A DNA stretch of 64,000 nucleotides, from the NCBI GenBank assembly GCA_965653225.1, contig CBFGZI010000003.1, positions 1-64,000 of the forward strand. Direction: 5' to 3'. The DNA is from JALZDI01 sp965653225 (GTDB taxonomy: Bacteria; Actinomycetota; Actinomycetes; Propionibacteriales; Nocardioidaceae). The stretch's first letter is position 1, and every line of letters begins with the position of its first letter. The translations under genes were made by a program, and so were the position numbers. A model generated the notes under the pieces. It saw only the letters and a list, made by a program, of their open reading frames with translations, did not search any database and was not told the origin of the DNA. Below, one piece after another: positions 38,169-45,551 of the stretch.

Positions 38169-40355
38169 ATGACCGACCCAGTAGACCAGCACTTCCTCGA
38201 CAGCCTGGAGTCGCTGCCCCGCGACGAGCCACGCGGGGCGCCGCGGGGTGACATGTCCCCGGAGCGGCTGCTGGAGCTGTTCGACTCCCAGCTCGGCAGC
38301 CGGCACCTCGACCTCGCCGCGCGGCACCTGCAGGCCCAGGGCAGGGGCTTCTACACGATCGGCTCGTCCGGGCACGAGGGCAACGCCGCGGTCGCGGCCG
38401 CGCTGCGGCCCACCGACCCCGCGCTGCTGCACTACCGGTCGGGCGCGTTCTACCTGGAGCGCGCCCGGCAGGTGCCGGGTCAGGAGCCGTTGCGCGACGT
38501 GCTCCTGGGCCTGGTCGCGGCCGCCGAGGAGCCGATCTCCGGCGGCCGGCACAAGGTCTTCGGACGCCAGGAGCTGGCGATCATCCCGCAGACCTCGACG
38601 ATCGCCTCGCACATGCCGCGCGCGGTCGGCGTGGCGTGGTCGGTGAGCCGCGCGCGCAAAGTGGGCGTGCCGGTGCTGTGGCCGGAGGACGCGGTGGTCG
38701 TGTGCAGCTTCGGAGACGCCTCGGCCAACCACTCCACCGCGCTCGGCGCGATCAACGCGGCCACGCACTCGGCCTACATCGGTCTGCCGATGCCGCTGCT
38801 GTTCGTGTGCGAGGACAACGGGATCGGGATCAGCGTGCGTACGCCGGGCGGGTGGGTCGCGAACCGGTTCGGTGACCAGGACGGACTGGAGTACTTCGCC
38901 GCCGACGGCTGTGACCTGGTCGAGGCGATGGAGGTGTCCGCACGGGCGGCCGACTGGGTCCGGCGGCACCGCCGGCCCGCGTTCCTGCACCTGCGCACGG
39001 TGCGGCTGATGGGACATGCCGGGTCCGACGTGGAGAGCGCCTACCGCCGTGCCGGCGACATCGCCTCCGACCTGCGCCGCGACCCGGTGCTGACCACCGC
39101 ACGCCTGCTGGTCGACAACGGCGTCCTCAGCGTCGCGGAGGTGAGGGACCGCTACGAGGCCAAGCGGGCGGAGGTGCTCGACCTCGCGGCGAAGGTCGCG
39201 GAGTCACCGCGGCTGGCCTCGGCCGAGGAGGTGATGCGGCCGCTGCAGGTGGGTGCTCGCGTCACGGAGGCTTATCCGTCCGGGGAGTCGTCCGGTGTGT
39301 CGTCCCTGGCCCCGGCGGGCGCGGAGGACGGGGAGCCGCTGACCGTGGCGCAGTCGGTCAACCGCGCGCTCGCCGACATCCTGCGGCGGCGGCCGGAGGC
39401 ACTCGTGTTCGGTGAGGACGTGGCCCGCAAGGGCGGCGTGTACGGCGTGACACGGGGCCTGATGAAGCAGTTCGGGCCCGCGCGGGTGTTCGACACGTTG
39501 CTTGACGAGCAGTCGATCCTCGGGCTGGCGCTGGGTGCGGGGTTGTCGGGGATGCTGCCGGTCCCGGAGATCCAGTACCTCGCGTACGTGCACAACGCGG
39601 CGGACCAGATCCGTGGCGAGGCCGCGACCCTGCGATTCTTCTCCAACGACCAGTACCGCAACCCGATGGTCGTGCGGATCGCGTCGTACGCGTACCAGAA
39701 GGGCTTCGGCGGGCACTTCCACAACGACAACGCGGTCGCGGCGCTGCGAGACATCCCCGGTGTGGTGGTCGCGTCACCTTCTCGTCCCGACGACGCGGCC
39801 GCGATGCTGCGCTGCTGCGCGGCCGAGGCCGCGGGGTCTGGTCGCGTGTGCATGTTCCTCGAGCCGATCGCGCTGTACCACACGCGCGACCTGCACGCCG
39901 ACGGCGACGAAGCGTGGCTGGCGCCGTACCCCGGTGACGCAACGGCCGAGTCCGAGTGCGCGGTCGGAAGGGGACGTACCTACGGCGAGGGTGGCGACCT
40001 GACCATCGTCACGTTCGCCAACGGGGTACGGATGAGCCTGCGGGTGGCCGAACGTCTCCGGTCGTCGGGTGTCGACGCGCGGGTGCTCGACCTGCGGTGG
40101 CTCGCGCCGCTACCGGTCGAGGACCTGCTGCGTGAGGCGGAGACGACCGGTCGCGTACTTGTCGTCGATGAGACGCGACGAAGCGGCGGTGTGTCGGAGA
40201 GCGTGCTGACGGTGCTGCTCGACGCCGGGTACACCGGACGGGCCGCCCGGGTGGCGAGTGAGGACAGCTTCATCCCACTTGGCGACGCGGCACGGCACGT
40301 GCTGGTCAGCGAGGAAGACGTCGAGCGGGCCGCTCGCCGGCTGGTACAGCGGTGA
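38169..40355 (+). CDS. Fused alpha-beta E1 of a 2-oxoacid dehydrogenase (TPP-dependent)
   Basis: 728 aa joining E1-alpha (about 1-370) to E1-beta (about 390-728). Alpha: GFYTIGSSGHEGNAAVAAAL, and the TPP/Mg motif region CSFGDASANHSTALGAIN ending EDNGIGIS; the usual GDG reads GDA. Beta: VFGEDVARKGGVYGVTRGL, then DTLLDEQSILGLALGAG and GFGGHFHNDNAVAALRDIPG. It should decarboxylate a branched-chain or similar 2-oxoacid. E2 and E3 genes are absent nearby, so it must borrow them or act differently. ATG 38169 has CACAAT seven bases upstream; ATG 38160 is possible. It is divergent from the hydantoinase operon. Confidence 0.86.
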   Translation: MTDPVDQHFLDSLESLPRDEPRGAPRGDMSPERLLELFDSQLGSRHLDLAARHLQAQGRGFYTIGSSGHEGNAAVAAALRPTDPALLHYRSGAFYLERARQVPGQEPLRDVLLGLVAAAEEPISGGRHKVFGRQELAIIPQTSTIASHMPRAVGVAWSVSRARKVGVPVLWPEDAVVVCSFGDASANHSTALGAINAATHSAYIGLPMPLLFVCEDNGIGISVRTPGGWVANRFGDQDGLEYFAADGCDLVEAMEVSARAADWVRRHRRPAFLHLRTVRLMGHAGSDVESAYRRAGDIASDLRRDPVLTTARLLVDNGVLSVAEVRDRYEAKRAEVLDLAAKVAESPRLASAEEVMRPLQVGARVTEAYPSGESSGVSSLAPAGAEDGEPLTVAQSVNRALADILRRRPEALVFGEDVARKGGVYGVTRGLMKQFGPARVFDTLLDEQSILGLALGAGLSGMLPVPEIQYLAYVHNAADQIRGEAATLRFFSNDQYRNPMVVRIASYAYQKGFGGHFHNDNAVAALRDIPGVVVASPSRPDDAAAMLRCCAAEAAGSGRVCMFLEPIALYHTRDLHADGDEAWLAPYPGDATAESECAVGRGRTYGEGGDLTIVTFANGVRMSLRVAERLRSSGVDARVLDLRWLAPLPVEDLLREAETTGRVLVVDETRRSGGVSESVLTVLLDAGYTGRAARVASEDSFIPLGDAARHVLVSEEDVERAARRLVQR

Positions 40356-40385
40356 GCCGGCCGTTCCGCGGGTTGCCCCGGCACG

Positions 40386-40391
40386 GATACT
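40386..40391 (+). promoter_or_regulatory. -10 hexamer GATACT of a leaderless gene
   Basis: GATACT lies seven bases before the ATG at 40399 and no Shine-Dalgarno is present. It gives the CinA-like gene its own promoter 30 bases after the fused E1 stop. Confidence 0.45.
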
Positions 40392-40398
40392 GGCGGTC

Positions 40399-40896
40399 AT
40401 GGAGACACCCGAGCTGAGCGGCGACGCGTACGAGATCGCCGAGGAGATCTCCCGGCGCGCACAGGAGACCGGTCTCACCGTGGCGACGGCGGAGTCGCTG
40501 ACCAGCGGCCAGGTGGCGGCGCACCTGGGTGCCGCGTCGGGCTCGTCGTCGTGGTTCAAGGGCGGGGTGGTCGCCTACGACGACGAGGTGAAGTACAAGG
40601 TGCTCGACGTGCCGCGCGGACCCGTGGTGTCGGAGGACTGCGGGAGCGCCATGGCCGAGGGTGTTCGGCGGCTGCTCGACGCCGACGTCGCCGTCGCGCT
40701 CACCGGTGTCGGCGGTCCGGACGAGCAGGACGGCGAGCCGCCCGGCACGGTGTACGTGGCCGTGTCCGGCGCGGAGGGCGGCTCCTGCCGGCACCACCGG
40801 TTCGAGGGTGACCCCAAGGCGGTGCTCACGGCGGCGACGCTCGAGGCGCTGCGGTCACTGGACGAGCACCTGGGCCAGGTCTCGGCGGCCGGCTGA
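40399..40896 (+). CDS. CinA C-terminal/PncC-type nicotinamide-nucleotide amidohydrolase
   Basis: 165 aa, the length of a stand-alone CinA C-terminal domain. TVATAESLTSGQVAAHLG contains the catalytic Ser region, GGVVAYDDEVKYKVLDV and ALTGVGGPDEQDGEPPGTVYVAV are the other family signatures. PncC deamidates nicotinamide mononucleotide to nicotinate mononucleotide in NAD salvage. The N-terminal MoCF domain of full CinA is absent. The transcript is probably leaderless. Confidence 0.87.
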   Translation: METPELSGDAYEIAEEISRRAQETGLTVATAESLTSGQVAAHLGAASGSSSWFKGGVVAYDDEVKYKVLDVPRGPVVSEDCGSAMAEGVRRLLDADVAVALTGVGGPDEQDGEPPGTVYVAVSGAEGGSCRHHRFEGDPKAVLTAATLEALRSLDEHLGQVSAAG

Positions 40897-41018
40897 CGGC
40901 TCGCCTGACGCGGTGCTACACCGCGTAGTCGCGCTCGCGCAACATTGACCGCGCAGGTGCCCGACCGCGACCATGAACCTCGCCCGCTCCGCGACCGGGG
41001 GGTGAGAGGTGACATGGC

Positions 41019-42587
41019 ATGACACAGCAGGCAGAGCCGCGGCTCTCTGACCGCACCATCGTGGACATGTTCCGTGACCTCGCGCGCGACCGCCCGGAGC
41101 ACCCGGCGCTGGTGTGCGGCGAGCGGAGCGTCACCTACGCCACGCTCGACCAGCGCTCCTGCCGGCTCGCCAACGCGCTGCTGGCCGAGGGCGTCCACGT
41201 CGACTCCCGGGTCGCGTACCTGGACGTGAACGAGCCGGAGTTCTTCGAGGTGATGCTCGGCTGCACCAAGATCGGCGCCACCGTGGCCCCGATCAACTTC
41301 CGGCTGACGCCTCGCGAGATCGGCCAGATCGTCGCCGACTCCGAGGCGACGGTGCTCGTGCTGGGGCACCGGTTCGCCTCGCTGGCCGAGCCCGTGCAGG
41401 AGGCGGCGAGCGGACTGCGGCGCGTGGTCGTCACCGGCCCCGAGTACGAGCAGTGGATCGACGCCTGCGACGACGCGGACCCGTCGTACAGCGGTGGTCC
41501 GGATGACGTGGTGCTGCAGCTGTACACGTCGGGGACGACCGGGCTGCCCAAGGGCGTGCTGATCGACAACGCGAACTGCTCGGCGCTGCTCAACGTGGCG
41601 CAGGAGTGGTCGGTCGACGAGTCGAGTGTGTGCATGGTCGCGATGCCGCTGTTCCACATCGGTGGGTCGGGGTGGGCCATGGTCGGGCTGGCCGCGGGCG
41701 CGACCGACGTGCTGGTGCCCGAGCTCGACCCCGCCGGCGTGCTCGACCTGATCGAGCAGCGCCAGGTGACGAACGCGTTCATCGTGCCCGCGGTGCTGCA
41801 GATGATGACGAACGTGCCGGGTGCCGAGAACCGGTCGTACTCCTCGCTGCGCTCCATCGCGTACGGCGCCTCGCCGATCACGCCGGCGGTGCTTCGGCGG
41901 TCGCTCGAGGTGCTCAGAGCGCCGCTGTACCAGGTGTACGGGCTGACCGAGTCGACCGGCGCCGTCACCCAGCTGCCGGCCGAGGACCACGACCCGGGCG
42001 GTCCCCGCGAGCACCTGATGCGCTCAGCCGGGCGGGCGTACCCGTGGGTGGAGCTGAAGGCGGTCGACCCGGTCACCGGGGAGGACGCCCGTCCCGGCGA
42101 CGTGGGCGAGATCCTGATCCGCTCGGTGCAGGTGACGACCGGCTACTGGAACAAGCCCGAGGAGACGAAGGCCACGATCGACGAGCAGGGCTGGCTGCAC
42201 ACGGGCGACGCCGGCTACGTCGACAACGAGGGCTACGTGTTCCTGACCGACCGGATCAAGGACATGATCGTCAGCGGCGGGGAGAACGTATACCCCATCG
42301 AGGTCGAGACCGTGCTCGCCGAGCACCCCGACGTCGCCGACGTGGCCGTGATCGGCGTTCCTGACGAGAAGTGGGGCGAGACCGTGAAGGCGGTCGTCGT
42401 GCTCCGCGAAGGCTCCGACCTCACCGAAGAGGCCCTGCTCGACTACGGCAAGCAGAACCTCGCCGGCTTCAAGCGCCCGCGCTCGGTTGACTTCGCCGGT
42501 GAGCTGCCGCGCAACCCGTCGGGCAAGCTGCTCAAGCGCGTGCTGCGCGAGCCGTTCTGGGCCGACAAGGGCCGCAGCATCGGCTGA
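41019..42587 (+). CDS. Acyl-CoA synthetase (AMP-binding, long/medium-chain type)
   Basis: 522 aa. The P-loop is LYTSGTTGLPKGV, followed by MPLFHIGG, YGLTEST, the D-containing hinge WLHTGDAGYVDNEGYVFLTDRIKDMI, SGGENVYPIEVE, and the C-terminal catalytic Lys in NPSGKLLKRVLR. It activates a carboxylic acid as acyl-AMP and then acyl-CoA. Chain length cannot be predicted. A remnant of an enoyl-CoA hydratase lies directly after it, hinting at a former beta-oxidation cluster. GAGAGG precedes the ATG by about nine bases. Confidence 0.9.
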   Translation: MTQQAEPRLSDRTIVDMFRDLARDRPEHPALVCGERSVTYATLDQRSCRLANALLAEGVHVDSRVAYLDVNEPEFFEVMLGCTKIGATVAPINFRLTPREIGQIVADSEATVLVLGHRFASLAEPVQEAASGLRRVVVTGPEYEQWIDACDDADPSYSGGPDDVVLQLYTSGTTGLPKGVLIDNANCSALLNVAQEWSVDESSVCMVAMPLFHIGGSGWAMVGLAAGATDVLVPELDPAGVLDLIEQRQVTNAFIVPAVLQMMTNVPGAENRSYSSLRSIAYGASPITPAVLRRSLEVLRAPLYQVYGLTESTGAVTQLPAEDHDPGGPREHLMRSAGRAYPWVELKAVDPVTGEDARPGDVGEILIRSVQVTTGYWNKPEETKATIDEQGWLHTGDAGYVDNEGYVFLTDRIKDMIVSGGENVYPIEVETVLAEHPDVADVAVIGVPDEKWGETVKAVVVLREGSDLTEEALLDYGKQNLAGFKRPRSVDFAGELPRNPSGKLLKRVLREPFWADKGRSIG

Positions 42588-42592
42588 GGGTC

Positions 42593-42676
42593 GTCCAGCC
42601 TTCGCAACGAGCTGCGTTCGAGGCGCGCCTGTACCTGGAGTCGTTCACCACCGCCGAACACCCCGAGGAGCGCTAG
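42593..42676 (+). pseudogene. Remnant of an enoyl-CoA hydratase C-terminus
   Basis: Directly after the acyl-CoA ligase an in-frame stretch ends AFEARLYLESFTTAEHPEER and then TAG. This looks like the C-terminal helix of enoyl-CoA hydratase/isomerase proteins (typically xARLYAESFxTxDxxEG). No start codon or hydratase body is present, so only about 25 codons remain. The match is by eye and short. Confidence 0.35.
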
Positions 42677-43080
42677 CGGCCTGACCTACGACGTCGTGGA
42701 CGGATCTGCTTGGCACGGTCGCCTGCCCGGCGGCGGAGCTCACGCATCCGCTGCCGCTCGCGGGCCTGCTCCGGGGTGATCCGCTTGGCGAGGTTGGCAT
42801 GAGCGACCAGTTCGTTGAGCGGCTTCGACGTTGGCGGGTAGGCGGTGACGGGCTCGTCTCCGGAGTAGACCACCCACACCTTGGCCCCGTCGTGCATGAC
42901 GCCGAGGATCGAGCCGTGGTTGATGGTGTCGGCGTGCTGCAGGGCGGTACGCCGGGCGACCCAGCTGCTCGCCTGCCTCTGCACCGCAGCCTGCGTCGGC
43001 TTGCCCAGGTGCTTCCACGCCTGCGCGGCGTAGGGCCCGTACTTCAGCGCCCGCTTGGCCGCGGGCCCCATCCAGCTCAT
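42673..43080 (-). CDS. Hypothetical basic protein (135 aa)
   Basis: 135 aa. It starts MSWMGPAAKRALKYGPYAAQAWKHLG; the middle has HGSILGVMHDGAKVWVVYSGDEPVTAYPP, and the tail is extremely Arg/Lys-rich (ARERQRMRELRRRAGDRAKQIRPRRRR). It may bind nucleic acid through the tail. I do not recognise the family. GGGAG lies six bases before the ATG at 43080. Its stop codon shares bases with the stop of the hydratase remnant on the other strand. Confidence 0.65.
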   Translation of the reverse strand: MSWMGPAAKRALKYGPYAAQAWKHLGKPTQAAVQRQASSWVARRTALQHADTINHGSILGVMHDGAKVWVVYSGDEPVTAYPPTSKPLNELVAHANLAKRITPEQARERQRMRELRRRAGDRAKQIRPRRRRSGR

Positions 43081-43162
43081 CGCACTCCCATGAGACGTCG
43101 TCGTGCCACTCGTCGACACCACCATTGTCCCGCCGCCGGCGCACCAGACGAAAACCCACGCC

Positions 43163-44404
43163 TCAGATCAGGTCGAGCATCTGTTGGGAGATGTCGGTGG
43201 TGATCTGCTGTGTTTGGTCGCGGTGGTCGGTGAGCTCGCGGCCGTGTTTGGTGTGGAACCGGAACCGTCCGGCCTCGGCTCGGATGCGGAGGCGTCCGGA
43301 GTGCACGTTGCGGTGGTGGCGGGGGCACAGCGACACCATCTGGTCCAGGTCGGTGGGGCCGCCGTCGACCCAGTGGGTGAGGTGGTGCAGCTGCACCAGC
43401 CGGCTGCGGCAGCCCGGCACCCGGCAGCGGCCCCGGTCGCGCACCCGGGCACCGCGCCGCTGGGCGGCGGAGGCGGTGCGGGCGGTCCGGCCCAGCTCGA
43501 TCGGCGACCCGTCGGGGGCGATCACCACCCGGGCGACCTGGGCGTCGCAGGCCAGCCGACGCACCAGGGAGGTGGGGACCGGGCCGAAGCCGTCCAGCTG
43601 CGCCGGTGCCGACCCCAGCCGGCCGACGAGGCTGTCCCAGGACAGCACCACGCTCAGGTGCGGCCGGATGCCGTTGTCCTGCGGCAGCCCGGAGTCCAGC
43701 ACCGACCGGCACACGTCCCCGAGCGCGTCGGCGCGCCGCTGCCCGGCCGAGCGCCCGTCTCCGGGCTGCGGCTTGGACAGCGTGTCCAGCACCTGGGCGA
43801 GCATGGCGCCGGTCTCGGCGTCCAGCACGCCCTTGGCGACGTACTCGTCCCCGACCGGGGTGATCGTGAAATACCGCCGCTGCATCGCCTTGCGCTGCTG
43901 CTCGTCCACCCGGTCGGGGTCGACACTGTGCTGGAGTGTGCGAATCGCCTGCCGTAGGTCCCACGGGTCGTTGAGCCGGGCCAGCTCCAGCAGGGCCTCC
44001 TGCGCGGCGCGCACCGCGGCCAAACCGAGGTCGTCGACCGCACCTGCCAGCACCTCCACCTGCGCCAGCCCGATCTCGCCGGCGAGAAAGGCCCGGTGGA
44101 CCTGCGGCAGGTCGGGCAGCCGCTGCCCGACCAGCACCCGGCGGCGGGCCTCGCCGGCGCTCATGCGCAGCTGGTGTCGCAGCCATGAGGCCGCGGTGCG
44201 GGCGCCGACGTCCTTGTAGGCCTCGGTGGCCTCGAACACCGCGGTGGTCTCGGCGAACACGGCCTCCACCGGGTCACCCAGCCGGCGCAGGTCGCGCAGC
44301 CGATCTTCGAGCTGGGCGGGGGGCAGCAGCGCGAGGTTGTCCGCACCCACCGCGGCCACGGCTGCGACGAGACGGTCCATCGACGACTGCTCTGGCGAAC
44401 ACAT
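43163..44404 (-). CDS. HNH endonuclease with DUF222 (13E12-repeat family)
   Basis: 413 aa. Residues 20-300 are DUF222 (the 13E12 region: FLAGEIGLAQVEVLA, FTITPVGDEYVAKGVLDAETG). The C-terminal HNH nuclease contains CRVPGC, LHHLTHWVDGGPTDLDQMVSLCPRHHRNVHSG, with the catalytic His-His and zinc-type Cys pairs. In Mycobacterium tuberculosis members of this family are repeated elements and several are LexA-regulated; phiRv1 integrates into them. Here a near-perfect SOS box covers the ATG at 44404, with CATAGT as probable -10 eight bases upstream, so expression upon DNA damage is expected. An alternative ATG lies at 44380. Confidence 0.9.
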   Translation of the reverse strand: MCSPEQSSMDRLVAAVAAVGADNLALLPPAQLEDRLRDLRRLGDPVEAVFAETTAVFEATEAYKDVGARTAASWLRHQLRMSAGEARRRVLVGQRLPDLPQVHRAFLAGEIGLAQVEVLAGAVDDLGLAAVRAAQEALLELARLNDPWDLRQAIRTLQHSVDPDRVDEQQRKAMQRRYFTITPVGDEYVAKGVLDAETGAMLAQVLDTLSKPQPGDGRSAGQRRADALGDVCRSVLDSGLPQDNGIRPHLSVVLSWDSLVGRLGSAPAQLDGFGPVPTSLVRRLACDAQVARVVIAPDGSPIELGRTARTASAAQRRGARVRDRGRCRVPGCRSRLVQLHHLTHWVDGGPTDLDQMVSLCPRHHRNVHSGRLRIRAEAGRFRFHTKHGRELTDHRDQTQQITTDISQQMLDLI

Positions 44405-44418
44405 GTTCGAACACTATG
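44395..44418 (-). promoter_or_regulatory. LexA-type SOS box overlapping the HNH start, with -10 CATAGT
   Basis: GCGAACACATGTTCGA at 44395-44410 matches the mycobacterial SOS consensus TCGAAC-N4-GTTCGA in 11 of 12 arm positions. The ATG (44404-44402) lies in its centre. CATAGT on the minus strand (44418-44413) is a good -10, which would put transcription start within a base or two of the ATG. Confidence 0.75.
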
Positions 44419-44526
44419 GCCCCCACGTCGCCCCGCGCAGCAGCGCAGACCAACCTGTGCACAACCCCGGCAACGTCACTACCTGTGGACGAAAACCGGC
44501 CAGAGAGCGCTCGCGACCAGGGCGGA

Positions 44527-45178
44527 CTACTCAGCCGACGGACGCAAGGACACAACTTTGGCACCTGCCGAGGCCCGCTTCCCAACCCCGCCGCTGCGCC
44601 CCTTGCGGCGTCGCCGAGGTCGACTGTCGTTCTGCCGGTCCAGGTAGGACTCGTATGCCAGGACCTCACGTGCGATGAGCCGCGAGTCGGCGGGCGGCAG
44701 GACTTCCTCCCGAACCTCGTTGTCCTCGACGCGGATAAGGAACAGCTCCTTGTCGTCGCGCCGGCACCCCGCGATGACCCCGTCACAACGATGGTCGAAG
44801 GTGAACCTGCCGAACGAGGGCAGTCCGCTCTTTGACGCGTGCGCGTCCGGCCGCAGGAAGTGGTCGATCAGGTATCTCATCCACGCAGTGGGGTCGTAGA
44901 ACCTCTCGTAGCCGTTGTAGGCGAGGCAGCAACCTCCCCAACAGGGCACCCAGTCGCAGTGCAACCCCGGCTGGCCCGGGGCCGCCTCGTTGAAAGATCT
45001 CGACCGGCACGTCGTCTGCGCGCTCTTGGTCAGCGGCAGGATTCGGTGGCACTTCGTAGGGACCACCCGGTCGTGCGTATCTCCGGGATGCGCTGAATGC
45101 CTGGAGGTACGCCGTCTCGTCGTCGTTGAGCATCGGCTCGATGTCAACGTGACCGATGAAGTCCGTCGTGTAGCCCAT
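44527..45178 (-). pseudogene. Hypothetical protein gene with a one-base frameshift
   Basis: One frame starts at the ATG 45178 (MGYTTDFIGHVDIEPMLNDDETAYLQAF) and reads well to PVEI. The next frame continues FNEAAPGQPGLHCDWVPCWGG, YERFYDPTAWMRYLIDHFLRP, and a basic tail to the stop at 44527. Removing one T from the TTT run at 44995-44993 joins them. The joined protein of about 216 aa resembles a common actinobacterial hypothetical family (MGYxTxF start, GQPGLWCxW, FYxPxxWLRYLIDHFL). No function is known. Either the gene is inactive or the read has an error. Confidence 0.75.
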
Positions 45179-45191
45179 CGCAGATCCGGAG

Positions 45192-45551
45192 GTGCTCCCC
45201 GTCGACAGCAGGATCGACCAGTACGAAGAGGCTCGAGACCTGCTGTACGAGACGATGCAGGGACTGCCGCTGCCCGGGTTCGCCGGCCCAGACACCCGGC
45301 ACCTGGTGGTGACCGTCCTGGTGCGACCGGGCCTGACGATTCTCGGCCGCAACGAGTCGCAGTGGCTCCGTGCCTGGCGCTACAGCAACCACCTCAGGGG
45401 AGCCTTTGACGGCGACATCGTGCTCGTGACCGAACACGGCTGGGTGCACTGGCCGTCCGACTGGGGCGGCCATGAGCCACGGATGCAGCCCGCTGACCAT
45501 CCGCCGGGACAGGCCGCCGACACAGTTCCCTCCCAGTACGGGCTCGCCTAG
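45192..45551 (+). CDS. Hypothetical protein (119 aa)
   Basis: 119 aa: DSRIDQYEEARDLLYETMQGLPLPGFAGPDTRHLVVTVLVRPG, RNESQWLRAWRYSNHLRGAFDGDIVLVTEHGWVHW, and a Pro/Asp-rich tail. Not recognised. The GTG start at 45192 is weakly supported, and it lies only 13 bases from the divergent start of the frameshifted gene. Its TAG shares bases with the stop of the convergent helicase gene. Confidence 0.6.
   Translation: MLPVDSRIDQYEEARDLLYETMQGLPLPGFAGPDTRHLVVTVLVRPGLTILGRNESQWLRAWRYSNHLRGAFDGDIVLVTEHGWVHWPSDWGGHEPRMQPADHPPGQAADTVPSQYGLA

Noticed and set aside
43163..44404. The 13E12 HNH gene as a complete mobile element or intein-like homing system.
   Set aside because: No flanking inverted or direct repeats and no interrupted host gene are seen; only the gene and its SOS box are supported.
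44450..44480. CCTGTGCACAACC and CCTGTGGACGAAAACC between the HNH and hypothetical genes as a ParB or DnaA site cluster.
   Set aside because: The copies are imperfect and isolated, and no partition gene is nearby.
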